DNA from: JAOPZW01 sp963789015
GTDB taxonomy: Bacteria > Actinomycetota > Thermoleophilia > Solirubrobacterales > Solirubrobacteraceae
NCBI GenBank assembly: GCA_963789015.1
Contig: CAWBIU010000001.1
Span: 496,001 to 560,000, forward strand
Length of the DNA: 64,000 nucleotides
Reading direction: 5' to 3'
The stretch's first letter is position 1. The number at the start of each line of letters is the position of its first letter. Below the pieces are notes generated by a model. That model worked only from the letters and a program-made list of their open reading frames with translations. It had not been told where the DNA came from and searched no databases. This document shows positions 7,742-16,369 of the stretch, piece by piece. The position numbers and the translations under genes are program-made.

Positions 7742-9120
7742 GGCTGCGCGTCGCCGCGGACGGCGGCGACCCGTTCGTGGACTACGCGCTCGATCTCGCC
7801 GGCGGCTGGCTGGGCCACGATCTCGAGCTCGCCGCCCCTGGAGACGGGCCGGTCGACATCCTCCACGGCGACGCGGGCGAGCGCCCGGCGCGACTGCGCA
7901 TCCCGCGCGTCGCGCGATACACGGCCGACGACGTCCCCTGCCCCGAGCCGCCGCGCGCCGGCGACCCGCCGCCTGACGACACGCTGCCGTTCGACCTCTT
8001 CGCGGCGATGCGCTTCTGGCTGGCCGACGAGGCGCACGAGGACGAGCGCGATCCCGCGAGCTTCGACGCCCGCGGGCGCCTGCTCGCGCGGGCCTCGGCC
8101 GGCGCGCGCACGGGCACGCTCGAGCGCCCGGTGGTCAACGCCTACCTGCTGCACCTGCGCCGCCACGTCGAGGCGCGCCTGGACGCGCCGGCGCGGCGGG
8201 CGCTGCCCGCGGGGCGGCGCTGCGTCGTCGCGCTCAGCCACGACGTCGACCGGCCGATCGACCCGCGCGACCCGCGCACGGAGATCGGGCTGGCGCTGCG
8301 CGGGGCGCTGCGCGGCGTGCGCCCGGCCGAGGCGGCCGAGAACGCGGCCCGCCGGGTGGCCCGCTCGGGGATCGCGCTGGCCACGCGCGAAGGCCGCCAC
8401 TGGCTGTTCGACGAGGTCGTGGCCGAGGAGGCGCGGCGCGGCTTCCGCAGCGCCTTCTACTTCGCGGCCACGCACCGCTACGCGCGCGGCGGGCACGCCA
8501 ACGACGTCGGCTACGACCTGCGCTCGCCGCGGATGCGCGCGGTCGCGCGCTCGCTGCGCGAGCGCGGCACCGAGGTCGGCCTGCACATCGGCTACCTCGC
8601 CGGCGGCGACGCCACCGCGATCGCGCGCGAGCGGGCGATCGCCGAGGAGGCCTCGGGCGGGCCCGTGGCCGGCGCGCGCCACCACTACTTCATGCCGCAC
8701 CCGTTCTGGGCCGCGCTCGAAGCGCACGGCCGCGCGGGCCTGCGCTACGACACCTCGGTGGGCTTCAACGAGGCGCCCGGCTATCGGCTCGGCATCGCGC
8801 TGCCCTTCCGCCCGTTCAATCCGCTCACCGGGCGCGCGGTGAGCTGCGTGCAGGTGCCGACCTTCGCGATGGACGCCGCGCTGTTCGCGGCGCCGGGCAC
8901 CGACGCCGACGCCGCGGTGGCCCACGTCGAGCGGCTGGTCGCCGCGCTCAAGGCGGCCGAGGGCGTCGCGTCGCTGGACTGGCACGACTACTCCTCCTAC
9001 CCGGGCTCGCGCTCGCATGCGGCCTGGGGGCGCGCGTACCTCGGCGTGCTCGACCTGCTCGCCGCCGACCCCGAGGTCGCCGTCCTGCGCCCGGACGAGG
9101 CGGCGGCGCTCGCCGCCTGA
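7738..9120 (+). CDS. Polysaccharide deacetylase-like protein (NodB-homology type)
   Basis: 460 aa, GTG start overlapping the flippase stop. After a poorly conserved N-terminal 150 residues comes VVALSHDVDRPID (about 162-174), the H-D-D type metal motif of carbohydrate esterase 4. Later come SAFYFAATHRYARGG, EVGLHIGYLAGG and HHYFMPHPFWAALEAHG, matching the TFD/H..H..R patterns of polysaccharide deacetylases from surface clusters. It likely removes acetyl groups from a polysaccharide intermediate. No signal peptide is seen, so the site may be cytosolic. Confidence 0.8.
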   Translation: MRLRVAADGGDPFVDYALDLAGGWLGHDLELAAPGDGPVDILHGDAGERPARLRIPRVARYTADDVPCPEPPRAGDPPPDDTLPFDLFAAMRFWLADEAHEDERDPASFDARGRLLARASAGARTGTLERPVVNAYLLHLRRHVEARLDAPARRALPAGRRCVVALSHDVDRPIDPRDPRTEIGLALRGALRGVRPAEAAENAARRVARSGIALATREGRHWLFDEVVAEEARRGFRSAFYFAATHRYARGGHANDVGYDLRSPRMRAVARSLRERGTEVGLHIGYLAGGDATAIARERAIAEEASGGPVAGARHHYFMPHPFWAALEAHGRAGLRYDTSVGFNEAPGYRLGIALPFRPFNPLTGRAVSCVQVPTFAMDAALFAAPGTDADAAVAHVERLVAALKAAEGVASLDWHDYSSYPGSRSHAAWGRAYLGVLDLLAADPEVAVLRPDEAAALAA

Positions 9121-9126
9121 TGACGG

Positions 9127-10368
9127 CTACTCCGCGAACAGCTCGGCGCGGTCCCCGGCCTCGCCGACCGTCGACCACGGCAGCGTGCCGAAGGTGCGGC
9201 GCACGTACTGGTCGGCGCGGGCGAGCGGAACGGAGCCGGTCGTGGTGATCGTGTACGTCTCGCCCGCGGCCACGGCCAGCGGCTTGTCGAGCGGGGCGGA
9301 CTCGAGGCCGCGCCCGAGCGACGTCGTCGTCGTCGCTCTGCCCGCGGCCGTCTGGACGGTCACGGTGCCGATCCGGCCCGGCGACTCGCTGAAGCCGCCG
9401 GCGCGCGTGAGCGTCGCCGCCGCCCCCGCCGTGACGCGCAGCGTCGGGCCCTTGTGGAGCGGCCCGTAGCCGTTGAACGGCTGCTGCGGGACGGCGCGCT
9501 GGCCCTTCTTCTCCTGCCAGCCGTACCACGGCAGGCGCCGGTTCTGGCCCGCGTTGTAGTAGCCGAACAGGGCGCCGCGACCAACCTGCGAGCCGAAGAC
9601 CCACGACGAGCCGCGGCTCGTCGACCACATGACCGTCTCGCGCGGGTCGAGCCCGCCGAGCGCGCCGGTCGCGTCGGCGCGGCGCTCGTTGCGGACGTTG
9701 GGCCCGCCGCCGATCGTCGTCGGCAGGTTGGTCGAGAAGAAGTGCACGTTCGGCCGCCGGCTCGAGTTGCCGAACACGGCGACGTACTCGCCCGCCGGCA
9801 CGGTCTCGTTGACCTTGAAGCCGATGAGCTGCGTCAGGCCGGTCCCGAACTCCTCCTTCGAGCGCTTGTACGCGGTGACCGCGTTGATGCGCTCGGAGGC
9901 GATCGGGTGCCCGAGGTCGGGGCGCCCGTTGGCCTTGGCCGGCACGAGCCGGAACCAGATCTGACCACCGTTGCCGTTGGCGTAGCCAGTGCGGCCGCCG
10001 CCCGGCGTCCATCGCCCGCGCCGCGGCGGCTCGGGCAGCCGCGGCTTGCGGAAGCGCGAGGAGCGGATCTCGCGCGGCGCCTGCACCCCGCGCGGGTCAT
10101 AGTGGACGCCCTCGAGGTTGAAGCCGGTGATGAACCAGCGCATCCGGGTGTCCCGATCGAGGACGATCCGTTCGCCCAGGAAGTCGTTCCTCGACCGAAT
10201 CGGATTGTTCTCGACCGCCCCGATGCCGACCCCCGCGTGAGGATTGCGCGCCGCATCCGCCGGAGCGCCGCCGCCCGCCGCGACCGCGGCCGCGGCCCCG
10301 GCCAGGGCGACGAGCGCGATGACGAGCCAGGCGCGCGGGCGGCGGTTGAAGGCGAGGAGAGAGGTCAT
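9127..10368 (-). CDS. Secreted protein of unknown function, paralogue A
   Basis: 413 aa. The N-terminus is a signal-type segment (about residues 12-35, Ala-rich, ending PADAARNPHAG). The mature part starts with GVGIGAVENNPIR and holds WFITGFNLEGVHYDPRG, DPRETVMWSTSRGSSWVFGS, PWYGWQEKKGQ, QQPFNGYGPL and PLARADQYVRRTFGTLPWST. It is clearly paralogous over its full length to the gene at 11410-12606. I do not recognise the family. The beta-rich, Gly/Trp-rich character and late AGETYTITTTG segment suggest an extracellular wall or polysaccharide-binding role, but nothing is proven. It is divergent from the FemAB-like gene. Confidence 0.75.
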   Translation of the reverse strand: MTSLLAFNRRPRAWLVIALVALAGAAAAVAAGGGAPADAARNPHAGVGIGAVENNPIRSRNDFLGERIVLDRDTRMRWFITGFNLEGVHYDPRGVQAPREIRSSRFRKPRLPEPPRRGRWTPGGGRTGYANGNGGQIWFRLVPAKANGRPDLGHPIASERINAVTAYKRSKEEFGTGLTQLIGFKVNETVPAGEYVAVFGNSSRRPNVHFFSTNLPTTIGGGPNVRNERRADATGALGGLDPRETVMWSTSRGSSWVFGSQVGRGALFGYYNAGQNRRLPWYGWQEKKGQRAVPQQPFNGYGPLHKGPTLRVTAGAAATLTRAGGFSESPGRIGTVTVQTAAGRATTTTSLGRGLESAPLDKPLAVAAGETYTITTTGSVPLARADQYVRRTFGTLPWSTVGEAGDRAELFAE

Positions 10369-10446
10369 GAAGCGGTGAGCGCACGTGAGATTAGCCCGAC
10401 GCGGGCGCCGGATGAGACGGTTCCCGGCCGCGGGACGGAGCCCGAG

Positions 10447-11406
10447 GTGGTCGATGGCACGCACGCGCTCTTCGAGCAGCCGTGGTGGCTGGACGCCGTC
10501 GCGCCCGGCGGCTGGGGCGTCAGCGTCGTCGAGAACGGCGGCGAGATCGCCGCGCGGCTGCCGTACACGATCACCGAGCGCTTCGGCCTGCGGATGCTCT
10601 CCCAGCCGCCGCTGACGACGACGCTGGGGCCGTGGGTGCGCCCGACGCCCGGCAAGTACGTGACGCAGCTCGAGCAGGAGAAGGAGCTCCTCACCCAGCT
10701 GATCGCCGGCCTTCCGCGTCACGACGCCTTCCGCCAGACCTTCGCCCCCGCAGCCGGCAACGCGCTGCCGTTCCTGTGGGCGGGCTTCCAGGCGTCCGTC
10801 CGCTACACGTACCGGATCCCCGACCTGGGCGACGTCGACGCCGTCTGGTCCGAGCTCGCCCACGGGGTGCGCCGCCACGTGCGCAAGGCCGAGAAGGAGC
10901 TCGAGGTCCGCACCGACCTCGGCGTCGACACGCTGCTCGCGCTCAACCGCCAGATCTTCGAGCGCCAGGGGCTGGCGCCGCCGTTCGCCCCGGAGGTGCT
11001 GCGCCGGCTCGACGCCGCCTGCGCGGCGCGCGGGCACCGGCAGATGTTCTTCGCGGTGGACGAGCGGGAGCGCGTGCACGCCGCCGCCTTCCTCGTGCAC
11101 GATCCGGAGACCGCGTACCTGCTGACGAGCGGCGTCGACACCGAGCTGCGCTCGTCGGGCGCGCAGTCGCTGCTCGTCTGGGAGGCGATCCGCTTCGCGG
11201 CCACGGTCAGCCGCACGTTCGACTTCGCCGGCTCGATGCTCGAGCAGGTCGAGCGCTTCAACCGCTCCTTCGGCGCCCGCCAGACGCCGTACCTGTTCGT
11301 CGAGCGCACCCGGCCGCACGTGCGCCCGCTGCTCGCCGCGCGCGACCGCCTGCCCGACGTGGTGCGCCTGGCGCGCGGCCTGGCGCGCCGGCGCGGGGAC
11401 GGCTGA
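10447..11406 (+). CDS. FemAB/GNAT-like acyltransferase
   Basis: 319 aa from GTG 10447, chosen because GGAG (10436-10439) sits 7 nt upstream; an in-frame GTG at 10375 is possible but crowds the divergent start. The sequence opens with LFEQPWWLDAVAPGGWGV and contains VRRHVRKAEKELEVRTDL, ALNRQIFERQGLAPPF, and a second-half GNAT core (LVHDPETAYLLTSGVD, SSGAQSLLVWEAIRFA, FDFAGSMLEQVERFNRSFGA) found in FemAB-related, BcsL/PEP-CTERM-type N-acyltransferases. These transfer aminoacyl or acyl groups in wall or polysaccharide modification. It sits between the two paralogous secreted proteins. Confidence 0.8.
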   Translation: MVDGTHALFEQPWWLDAVAPGGWGVSVVENGGEIAARLPYTITERFGLRMLSQPPLTTTLGPWVRPTPGKYVTQLEQEKELLTQLIAGLPRHDAFRQTFAPAAGNALPFLWAGFQASVRYTYRIPDLGDVDAVWSELAHGVRRHVRKAEKELEVRTDLGVDTLLALNRQIFERQGLAPPFAPEVLRRLDAACAARGHRQMFFAVDERERVHAAAFLVHDPETAYLLTSGVDTELRSSGAQSLLVWEAIRFAATVSRTFDFAGSMLEQVERFNRSFGARQTPYLFVERTRPHVRPLLAARDRLPDVVRLARGLARRRGDG

Positions 11407-11409
11407 GGG

Positions 11410-12606
11410 CTACTGGGCGAAGAGCTGCGCGCGGTCGTTGCCGGCGCCGTCGGTCGACCACGGGAGCGCGCCGAAGGTCGCGTCGACGTAGCCGTCGGCG
11501 CGCGCCAGCGGCACCGAGCCGGTCGCCGCGATCGTGTACGTCTCGCCGGCGCGGACGCTGAGCGGACGGCGCAGCCGGGCACTGGCCAGGCCGGGGCCGA
11601 GCGCTCGCGTGGTGCGCGCGCGGCCCGCGCGCGTGGTCACGGTGACGACGCCGGCGCCCGCGCCGGCCCCGAGGCCGCCGGCGCGCGTGAGGCGCGTGGT
11701 GCGGGCGGCGCGCAGGCGCAGGACGGGCCCGCGGGCGGGCGCGCCGTAGCCGTTGAACGGCTGCTGGTAGCGGGCCTTGCGGCCGGGCGCCTCCTGCCAG
11801 CCGTACCAGGGCACGCGCCGGTGCTCGCGCGCGGGGTAGTAGCCGTACAGGTCACCGTCGCCGACGGCCGAGCCGAACACCCACGAGGCCCCGCCCGTCG
11901 AGGACCACATGATCGTCTCGCGCGGGTCCAGGCCGCCGAGCGCCCCGGGGGCGCGCCGGTCGCGCTCGTTGCGCGTGTTCGGCGAGTCGCCCTCGTAGGT
12001 CGGGAAGTTGTGGGAGAAGTAGTCGACCTCGGGGTCGCGCGCCGCGTTGCCGAAGACGGCGACGTACTCGCCCGCCGGGATCGTGCGGTTGACGGCGAGG
12101 CCGACGAGCTGAGTCAGCCCGGTGCCGAACTCGGCCTTCGTGCGGCGGTAGGCCTCGACGGCGTTGACGCGCTCCTCGGCGAGCACGCGCGAGAGGTCGG
12201 GCGTCCCGTCGGCGCGCGCCGGGACGAGGCGGAACCAGATCGTGCCGCCGTCGCCGTTGGCGTAGCCGATCCGCCCGCGGCCGGGCGCCCAGCCGCCGAG
12301 GCCCGGCGGCGCCGGCTGGCGGGGTTTGAGCCAGGACGCGGTGCGGATCTCGTCCGGCGCGAAGCTGCCGGCCGGACCGCTGTGGACGCCCTCGAGGTTG
12401 AAGCCGGTGATGAACCATCGCATCGGCGTCGCGTGGTCGAGGACGATGCGCTCGCCGAGCAGGTCGTGGCCGGTGCGGATCGGGTTGTTCTCGACGCCGC
12501 CGATGCCGACGCCGACGTTCGGGTTGCGCGCGCCGCGCGCCTGCGCCGCCGGCGCGGCGGCGAGGAGGATCGCCAGGGTGGTGAGGATGACGGCCGGGAC
12601 GCGCAC
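11410..12606 (-). CDS. Secreted protein of unknown function, paralogue B
   Basis: 398 aa, GTG start, with a clear signal peptide (VPAVILTTLAILLAAAPAAQA, about residues 3-23) and mature start RNPNVGVGIGGVENNPIR. It shares with paralogue A the blocks WFITGFNLEGVHSGPAG, GRIGYANGDGGTIWFRLVPA, EFGTGLTQLVG, EYVAVFGNAARD, DPRETIMWSS, PWYGWQEAPG, QQPFNGYG and PLARADGYVDATFGALPWST. The function is unknown. Duplication within 2.3 kb around a FemAB-like gene suggests a functional set. It lies 3 nt from the convergent FemAB-like stop. Confidence 0.78.
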   Translation of the reverse strand: MRVPAVILTTLAILLAAAPAAQARGARNPNVGVGIGGVENNPIRTGHDLLGERIVLDHATPMRWFITGFNLEGVHSGPAGSFAPDEIRTASWLKPRQPAPPGLGGWAPGRGRIGYANGDGGTIWFRLVPARADGTPDLSRVLAEERVNAVEAYRRTKAEFGTGLTQLVGLAVNRTIPAGEYVAVFGNAARDPEVDYFSHNFPTYEGDSPNTRNERDRRAPGALGGLDPRETIMWSSTGGASWVFGSAVGDGDLYGYYPAREHRRVPWYGWQEAPGRKARYQQPFNGYGAPARGPVLRLRAARTTRLTRAGGLGAGAGAGVVTVTTRAGRARTTRALGPGLASARLRRPLSVRAGETYTIAATGSVPLARADGYVDATFGALPWSTDGAGNDRAQLFAQ

Positions 12607-12695
12607 GCCAGGCCTTCATCGGCACGCCCGGCCGGGCGCTCGATCCCTGTTCGCGCGACGTCGGCGGACGACCGATGCGTTCCGCGCCGAAGAAA

Positions 12696-12714
12696 AACGG
12701 AGGAATCCTCCGTT
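12696..12714. promoter_or_regulatory. 19-bp perfect palindrome, putative operator (TetR-type)
   Basis: AACGGAGGA, a central A, then TCCTCCGTT: nine-base perfect inverted repeat at 69 nt before the first SDR gene. Short palindromes of this AACGGA...TCCGTT style are typical of TetR-family operators. No TetR gene lies within the window, so the regulator would act from elsewhere. The rest of the 12607-12782 gap shows only a gaggag Shine-Dalgarno (12771-12776). Confidence 0.6.
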
Positions 12715-12782
12715 CGGTTGCTAGCCTGGTGGGCCTTGCCCCGGAGGCTTCCTCCGGTTTCAACGTGACAGAGGAGCGCACC

Positions 12783-13622
12783 ATGCCGAAGGTCTGGTTC
12801 ATCACGGGCACGTCGAAGGGGTTCGGCCGCATCTGGGCGCAGGCCGCGCTGGAACGTGGCGACCGCGTCGCCGCCACCGCGCGCGACGCCGGCACGCTGC
12901 AGGATCTCGTCGAGCGCTACGACGACGACGTGCTCCCCATCGCCCTGGACGTCACCGACGGTCCCGGCGTCGACGAGGCGGTGCGCCGGGCGCACGAACA
13001 CTTCGGCCACCTGGACGTGGTCGTCAACAACGCGGGCTACGGGCTGTTCGGGATGATCGAGGAGGTCACCGACGAGCAGGCGCGCGCGCAGATCGAGACG
13101 AACCTGTTCGGCGCGCTGCGCGTGACGAAGGCGGCGCTGCCGATCCTGCGCGAGCAGGGCTCGGGCCACATCATCCAGGTGTCCTCGATCGGCGGCGTGC
13201 AGGCGTTCCCCAACGTCGGCCTCTACCACGCCTCGAAGTGGGCGCTGGAGGGCTTCAGCCAGTCGCTCGCCGCCGAGGTCGCCGGTTTCGGCGTGAAGGT
13301 CACGCTCGTCGAGCCGACCGGCTACCCGACCGACTGGGCCGGCCCGTCGTCCGTGCGCGCCGAGCCGATCGCGGCCTACGACGCCTTCCGCGAGGAGGTC
13401 GCCCGGGCGCGCGCCGCGCGCCTGTCCAACCCCGCCGACCCCGAGGCCACGGGCGCGGCGATCCTCGACCTCGTCGACGCCGACGAGCCGCCGCTGCGCG
13501 TCTTCTTCGGCAGCGGGCCGCTGGACATCATGCGCGCGGAGTACGCGAATCGGATCGCGACCTGGGAGCAGTGGGAGTGGCTCTCCGAGAAGGCCCACGG
13601 CGGCGTCGGGAGCGCCCGATGA
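12783..13622 (+). CDS. Short-chain dehydrogenase/reductase, classical
   Basis: 279 aa from ATG 12783, with a GAGGAG Shine-Dalgarno 7 nt upstream. The SDR signatures are complete: cofactor motif TGTSKGFG (about 9-16), NNAG (about 80), the catalytic Ser in SSIGG and YHASK (Y-x-x-x-K). It oxidises or reduces an alcohol/carbonyl with NAD(P)(H); the substrate is not predictable. It overlaps the next SDR by ATGA, so both are likely co-expressed from the palindrome-bearing promoter. Confidence 0.93.
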   Translation: MPKVWFITGTSKGFGRIWAQAALERGDRVAATARDAGTLQDLVERYDDDVLPIALDVTDGPGVDEAVRRAHEHFGHLDVVVNNAGYGLFGMIEEVTDEQARAQIETNLFGALRVTKAALPILREQGSGHIIQVSSIGGVQAFPNVGLYHASKWALEGFSQSLAAEVAGFGVKVTLVEPTGYPTDWAGPSSVRAEPIAAYDAFREEVARARAARLSNPADPEATGAAILDLVDADEPPLRVFFGSGPLDIMRAEYANRIATWEQWEWLSEKAHGGVGSAR

Positions 13623-14563
13623 CCGTCGTCGCGACCCCGTTCGGCGCGACCACGACGGCGGCCGAGGTCGTCGACGGCGTCGACCTGGGCGGCCGGCGGG
13701 CGATCGTCACCGGCGGCGCCTCGGGCATCGGCGTGGAGACCGCCCGCGCGCTGGCCGGCGCGGGCGCCGAGGTCACGCTCGCCGTGCGCGACACCGGCGC
13801 CGGCCAGCGCACGCGGGCCGACGTCGCCGCGTCCACCGGCAACGACGCCGTCTTCGTCGCGCCGCTGGATCTCACCGACCACGCGTCGATCGCGGCCTTC
13901 GCCGAGGCGTGGGACGGCCCGCTGCACATGCTCGTCAACAACGCTGGCGTGATGGCGTTGCAGGAGCTGACGCTGACTCCGGAGGGCTGGGAGACGCAGT
14001 TCGCCACCAACCACCTCGGCCACTTCGCGCTGACGGTCGGCCTGCACGACGCCCTCGCGGCGGCGGACGGCGCGCGGATCGTCTCGGTCAGCTCCGCCGG
14101 GCACCTGCGCTCGCCGGTGATCTTCGACGACCTGCACTTCGCCTTCCGTCCGTACGACCCGTGGCTCGCCTACGGGCAGTCCAAGACGGCCAACGTCCTG
14201 TTCGCCGTCGCCCTCGCCGAGCGCTGGGCGCAGGACGGGATCACCGCCAACGCGCTGATGCCCGGCGGCATCGCCACGAACCTGCAGCGCCACCTCGAGC
14301 CCGACTACATCGACAAGGCCCTCGCGCGCAGCCCGGGGATGACGCTCAAGACGCCCGAGCAGGGCGCGGCGACGTCGGTCCTGGCCGCCGCCTCGCCGCT
14401 GCTCGACGGCGTCTCCGGACGCTACTTCGAGGACTGCAACGAAGCACCGGTCGTCGACCGCCGCGACGCCGAGACCGGCGCGCGCGGCGTCGCGCGCTAC
14501 GCGGTGGACTCCGACAACGCCGACCGCCTGTGGGCGGTCTCGGAGCGGCTGCTCGCCGGCTGA
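13619..14563 (+). CDS. Short-chain dehydrogenase (retinol dehydrogenase/WW-oxidoreductase-like)
   Basis: 314 aa. Motifs are VTGGASGIGVETARAL, NNAGVM, SSAGH and YGQSKTANVLF, the last being the active-site YxxxK in a form typical of RDH-type SDRs. A FDDLHFAFRPYDPWLAYGQS segment precedes it. The start overlaps the previous stop by 4 nt. The paired SDRs may act on the same substrate or be a detoxification operon controlled by one operator. Specificity is unknown. Confidence 0.92.
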   Translation: MTVVATPFGATTTAAEVVDGVDLGGRRAIVTGGASGIGVETARALAGAGAEVTLAVRDTGAGQRTRADVAASTGNDAVFVAPLDLTDHASIAAFAEAWDGPLHMLVNNAGVMALQELTLTPEGWETQFATNHLGHFALTVGLHDALAAADGARIVSVSSAGHLRSPVIFDDLHFAFRPYDPWLAYGQSKTANVLFAVALAERWAQDGITANALMPGGIATNLQRHLEPDYIDKALARSPGMTLKTPEQGAATSVLAAASPLLDGVSGRYFEDCNEAPVVDRRDAETGARGVARYAVDSDNADRLWAVSERLLAG

Positions 14564-14588
14564 CTGGCGGGCGCCGGGCGGGGCGAGG

Positions 14589-14594
14589 TAGCGT
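14589..14594 (+). promoter_or_regulatory. Putative -10 box TAGCGT
   Basis: TAGCGT ends 8 nt before ATG 14603, consistent with a leaderless transcript for the secreted protein gene. Confidence 0.42.
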
Positions 14595-14602
14595 CGGCCG
14601 CC

Positions 14603-15265
14603 ATGACCTCCTCGCTCCGCCTCGCCCTCCGGTCCGGCGCGGTGATCGCCGGCGCGACCGCCGCGCTCGGGCTCGCCGCGGCCCAGGCGGGCGCCGCCCC
14701 GAGCTGCAGCCGCGGAGGCGGCACGATCCTCGCCGCGTCGGAGCGCACGCGCGTCGTCTCGATCCCCAACCGCCCGCGCAACGCCGAGACGCGCCGCGAC
14801 CACATCCTCGGCTGCCGGGTGCCCACGGGACGCCGCTTCGAGCTGTTCTACTCGCGCAGCTTCGGGCTGGACCTCATCGAGCACGACACGTTCGAGATCG
14901 TCGAGGACCGCTGGATCGGCGCCCTGCGCACGTTCGAGGGCGGCGTGAGCGAGTCGCGCACGGCGGCCACCTACGACACCTTCACGCGCACGAAGCTGCG
15001 CGACAGCGGACCGTGCGACAACGTCGACACGGGCGACTTCAGCGGCGTCGAGGACGCGGCCTTCCTGCCGCGCGGAGGCCTGGCCTACGCGTGCGGTCGG
15101 CTGCGCATCTCCGACCGCCTCGGCGACCGCCAGCTCGAGCCGCCCGGCAGCGACGTGCGCCAGCTCGGCGTGTCGCGCAACACGCGCGGCTTCAACTCGC
15201 GCCTGTACTGGGTCGTGGTGACCGGCGGCGTGGCCCAGCCGAGGTCGCTCGACCTCGGGTTCTGA
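14603..15265 (+). CDS. Secreted protein of unknown function
   Basis: 220 aa with a signal peptide (RLALRSGAVIAGATAALGLA then AAQAGAAPS; cleavage predicted near residue 31-33). The mature protein has four cysteines (SCSRGGG, ILGCRVP, GPCDN, YACGRL), probably two disulfides, which supports an extracellular place. I recognise no domain. No operon partner is obvious; the next gene starts 29 nt downstream. Confidence 0.7.
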   Translation: MTSSLRLALRSGAVIAGATAALGLAAAQAGAAPSCSRGGGTILAASERTRVVSIPNRPRNAETRRDHILGCRVPTGRRFELFYSRSFGLDLIEHDTFEIVEDRWIGALRTFEGGVSESRTAATYDTFTRTKLRDSGPCDNVDTGDFSGVEDAAFLPRGGLAYACGRLRISDRLGDRQLEPPGSDVRQLGVSRNTRGFNSRLYWVVVTGGVAQPRSLDLGF

Positions 15266-15294
15266 GGGGGGCCCGGTTCGGGTAGGGCCGCCCG

Positions 15295-15780
15295 GTGACC
15301 GCCTCGAAATACCTCGGCATCTACCTGAACGACCACCTCGCCGGCTCGACGGGACTCATCGAGCTCGTCCGCCGGGCGCGCTCGCGCGACCCCGACTCCG
15401 AGCTCGGCCATTTCCTGACCGGCCTCGAGGTGGAGATCCTCGAGGACCGCCGCGTGCTGCTGCAGATCATGGCCGCACTCGGAGTCCGGCCGGACCAGGT
15501 CAAGGGCGCCGCCGCCTGGGCGGCCGAGAAGGTCGCCCGGCTGAAGCTCAACGGCCATCTGCTCAGCCCGTCGCCGCTGAGCCCGCTGATCGAGCTCGAG
15601 ACGATGTCGCTCGGCATCGAGGGCAAGCGACTGCTGTGGCTCGCGCTCTCCGAGCTGCCCGATGACGAGCCGCTCGAGCCGGGCACCCTGGCCGGGCTGA
15701 TCGAGCGCGCGGAGGGCCAGCGCGCGTCGGTGGAGCGCTACCGCGTGGCCGCCGCCCGCACGGCCGCCGCCGCGGGCTGA
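15295..15780 (+). CDS. Small helical protein, ferritin-like fold suspected
   Basis: 161 aa, GTG start, with TAGGGC 6 nt upstream as a weak -10 box. The sequence is almost all helix: YLGIYLNDHLAGSTGLIELV, LGHFLTGLEVEILEDRRVLL, TMSLGIEGKRLLWLALSEL and LIERAEGQRASVERYRVAA. H and E residues in successive helices (NDHLAG, VEILED, ELETMSLGIEGK) recall ferritin-like bundles, but a metal site is not assured. Function unknown. Confidence 0.65.
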   Translation: MTASKYLGIYLNDHLAGSTGLIELVRRARSRDPDSELGHFLTGLEVEILEDRRVLLQIMAALGVRPDQVKGAAAWAAEKVARLKLNGHLLSPSPLSPLIELETMSLGIEGKRLLWLALSELPDDEPLEPGTLAGLIERAEGQRASVERYRVAAARTAAAAG

Positions 15781-15790
15781 GCGCCGACGC

Positions 15791-16315
15791 TCAGCGCGGC
15801 CCGATGCGCAGCGCGGCGTTCGCGGCGCGGATCAGCGCCGCGCGCTGGCCCGCGTTCGTCGAAGCCGACAGCTTCGCGGCGATCTCGTAGAGCACGCCGC
15901 GGCGGCGGTACTGGAGCACCGCGGGCGAGCACGAGGCGCCGCAGCTCAGCGGCTTGAACCAGCCCGGGATGCCGCCGCGCAGGCGCACGCGCGTGCGGAA
16001 CGCCGGCTCGCCCCCGCGCTCGGCGGTCAGCGAGGCCAGGTAGCACGCCGTCGCCCCGCCGCAGCCCGGCGCCGCGGCGAGCGAGAACGACCAGCGCCGG
16101 CGACCCGCCGAGCTCGAGGCGTAGACGCGCCCGCCGTCGAAGTCGAGGTCGAGCACGTCCGGCACGAGCACGGCCAGCGGGGTGCGGTCGACGACCTTGG
16201 GCAGGCGCGGGCCGAGGGTCGCGGGCACGTCGACGGGCGCGGCCGCCGCGGGCGCCGCGAGCAGCGCGGCGGCGAGCAGGGCGACGGCGGAGGCGGGCAG
16301 CAGGCGGCGGGACAT
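15791..16315 (-). CDS. Small secreted protein of unknown function
   Basis: 174 aa from ATG 16315. It has a strong signal peptide (RRLLPASAVALLAAALLAAP, about residues 3-22) with cleavage after AAA. The mature part contains four Cys (PGCGGATACYLAS and SCGASCSPAV), suggesting paired disulfides, and a late EIAAKLSASTNAGQRAALIR helix. It converges on the preceding gene with a 10-nt gap. No known domain recognised. Confidence 0.7.
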   Translation of the reverse strand: MSRRLLPASAVALLAAALLAAPAAAAPVDVPATLGPRLPKVVDRTPLAVLVPDVLDLDFDGGRVYASSSAGRRRWSFSLAAAPGCGGATACYLASLTAERGGEPAFRTRVRLRGGIPGWFKPLSCGASCSPAVLQYRRRGVLYEIAAKLSASTNAGQRAALIRAANAALRIGPR

Positions 16316-16357
16316 GGCGCGCGATCCTTCCAGAGCCGCCCGACGGCGAGCCGCCCT

Positions 16358-16363
16358 TAGGGT
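16358..16363 (+). promoter_or_regulatory. Putative -10 box TAGGGT
   Basis: TAGGGT ends 6 nt before ATG 16370, supporting that ATG (not GTG 16364) as the start and a leaderless message. Confidence 0.5.
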
Positions 16364-16369
16364 GTGGCC

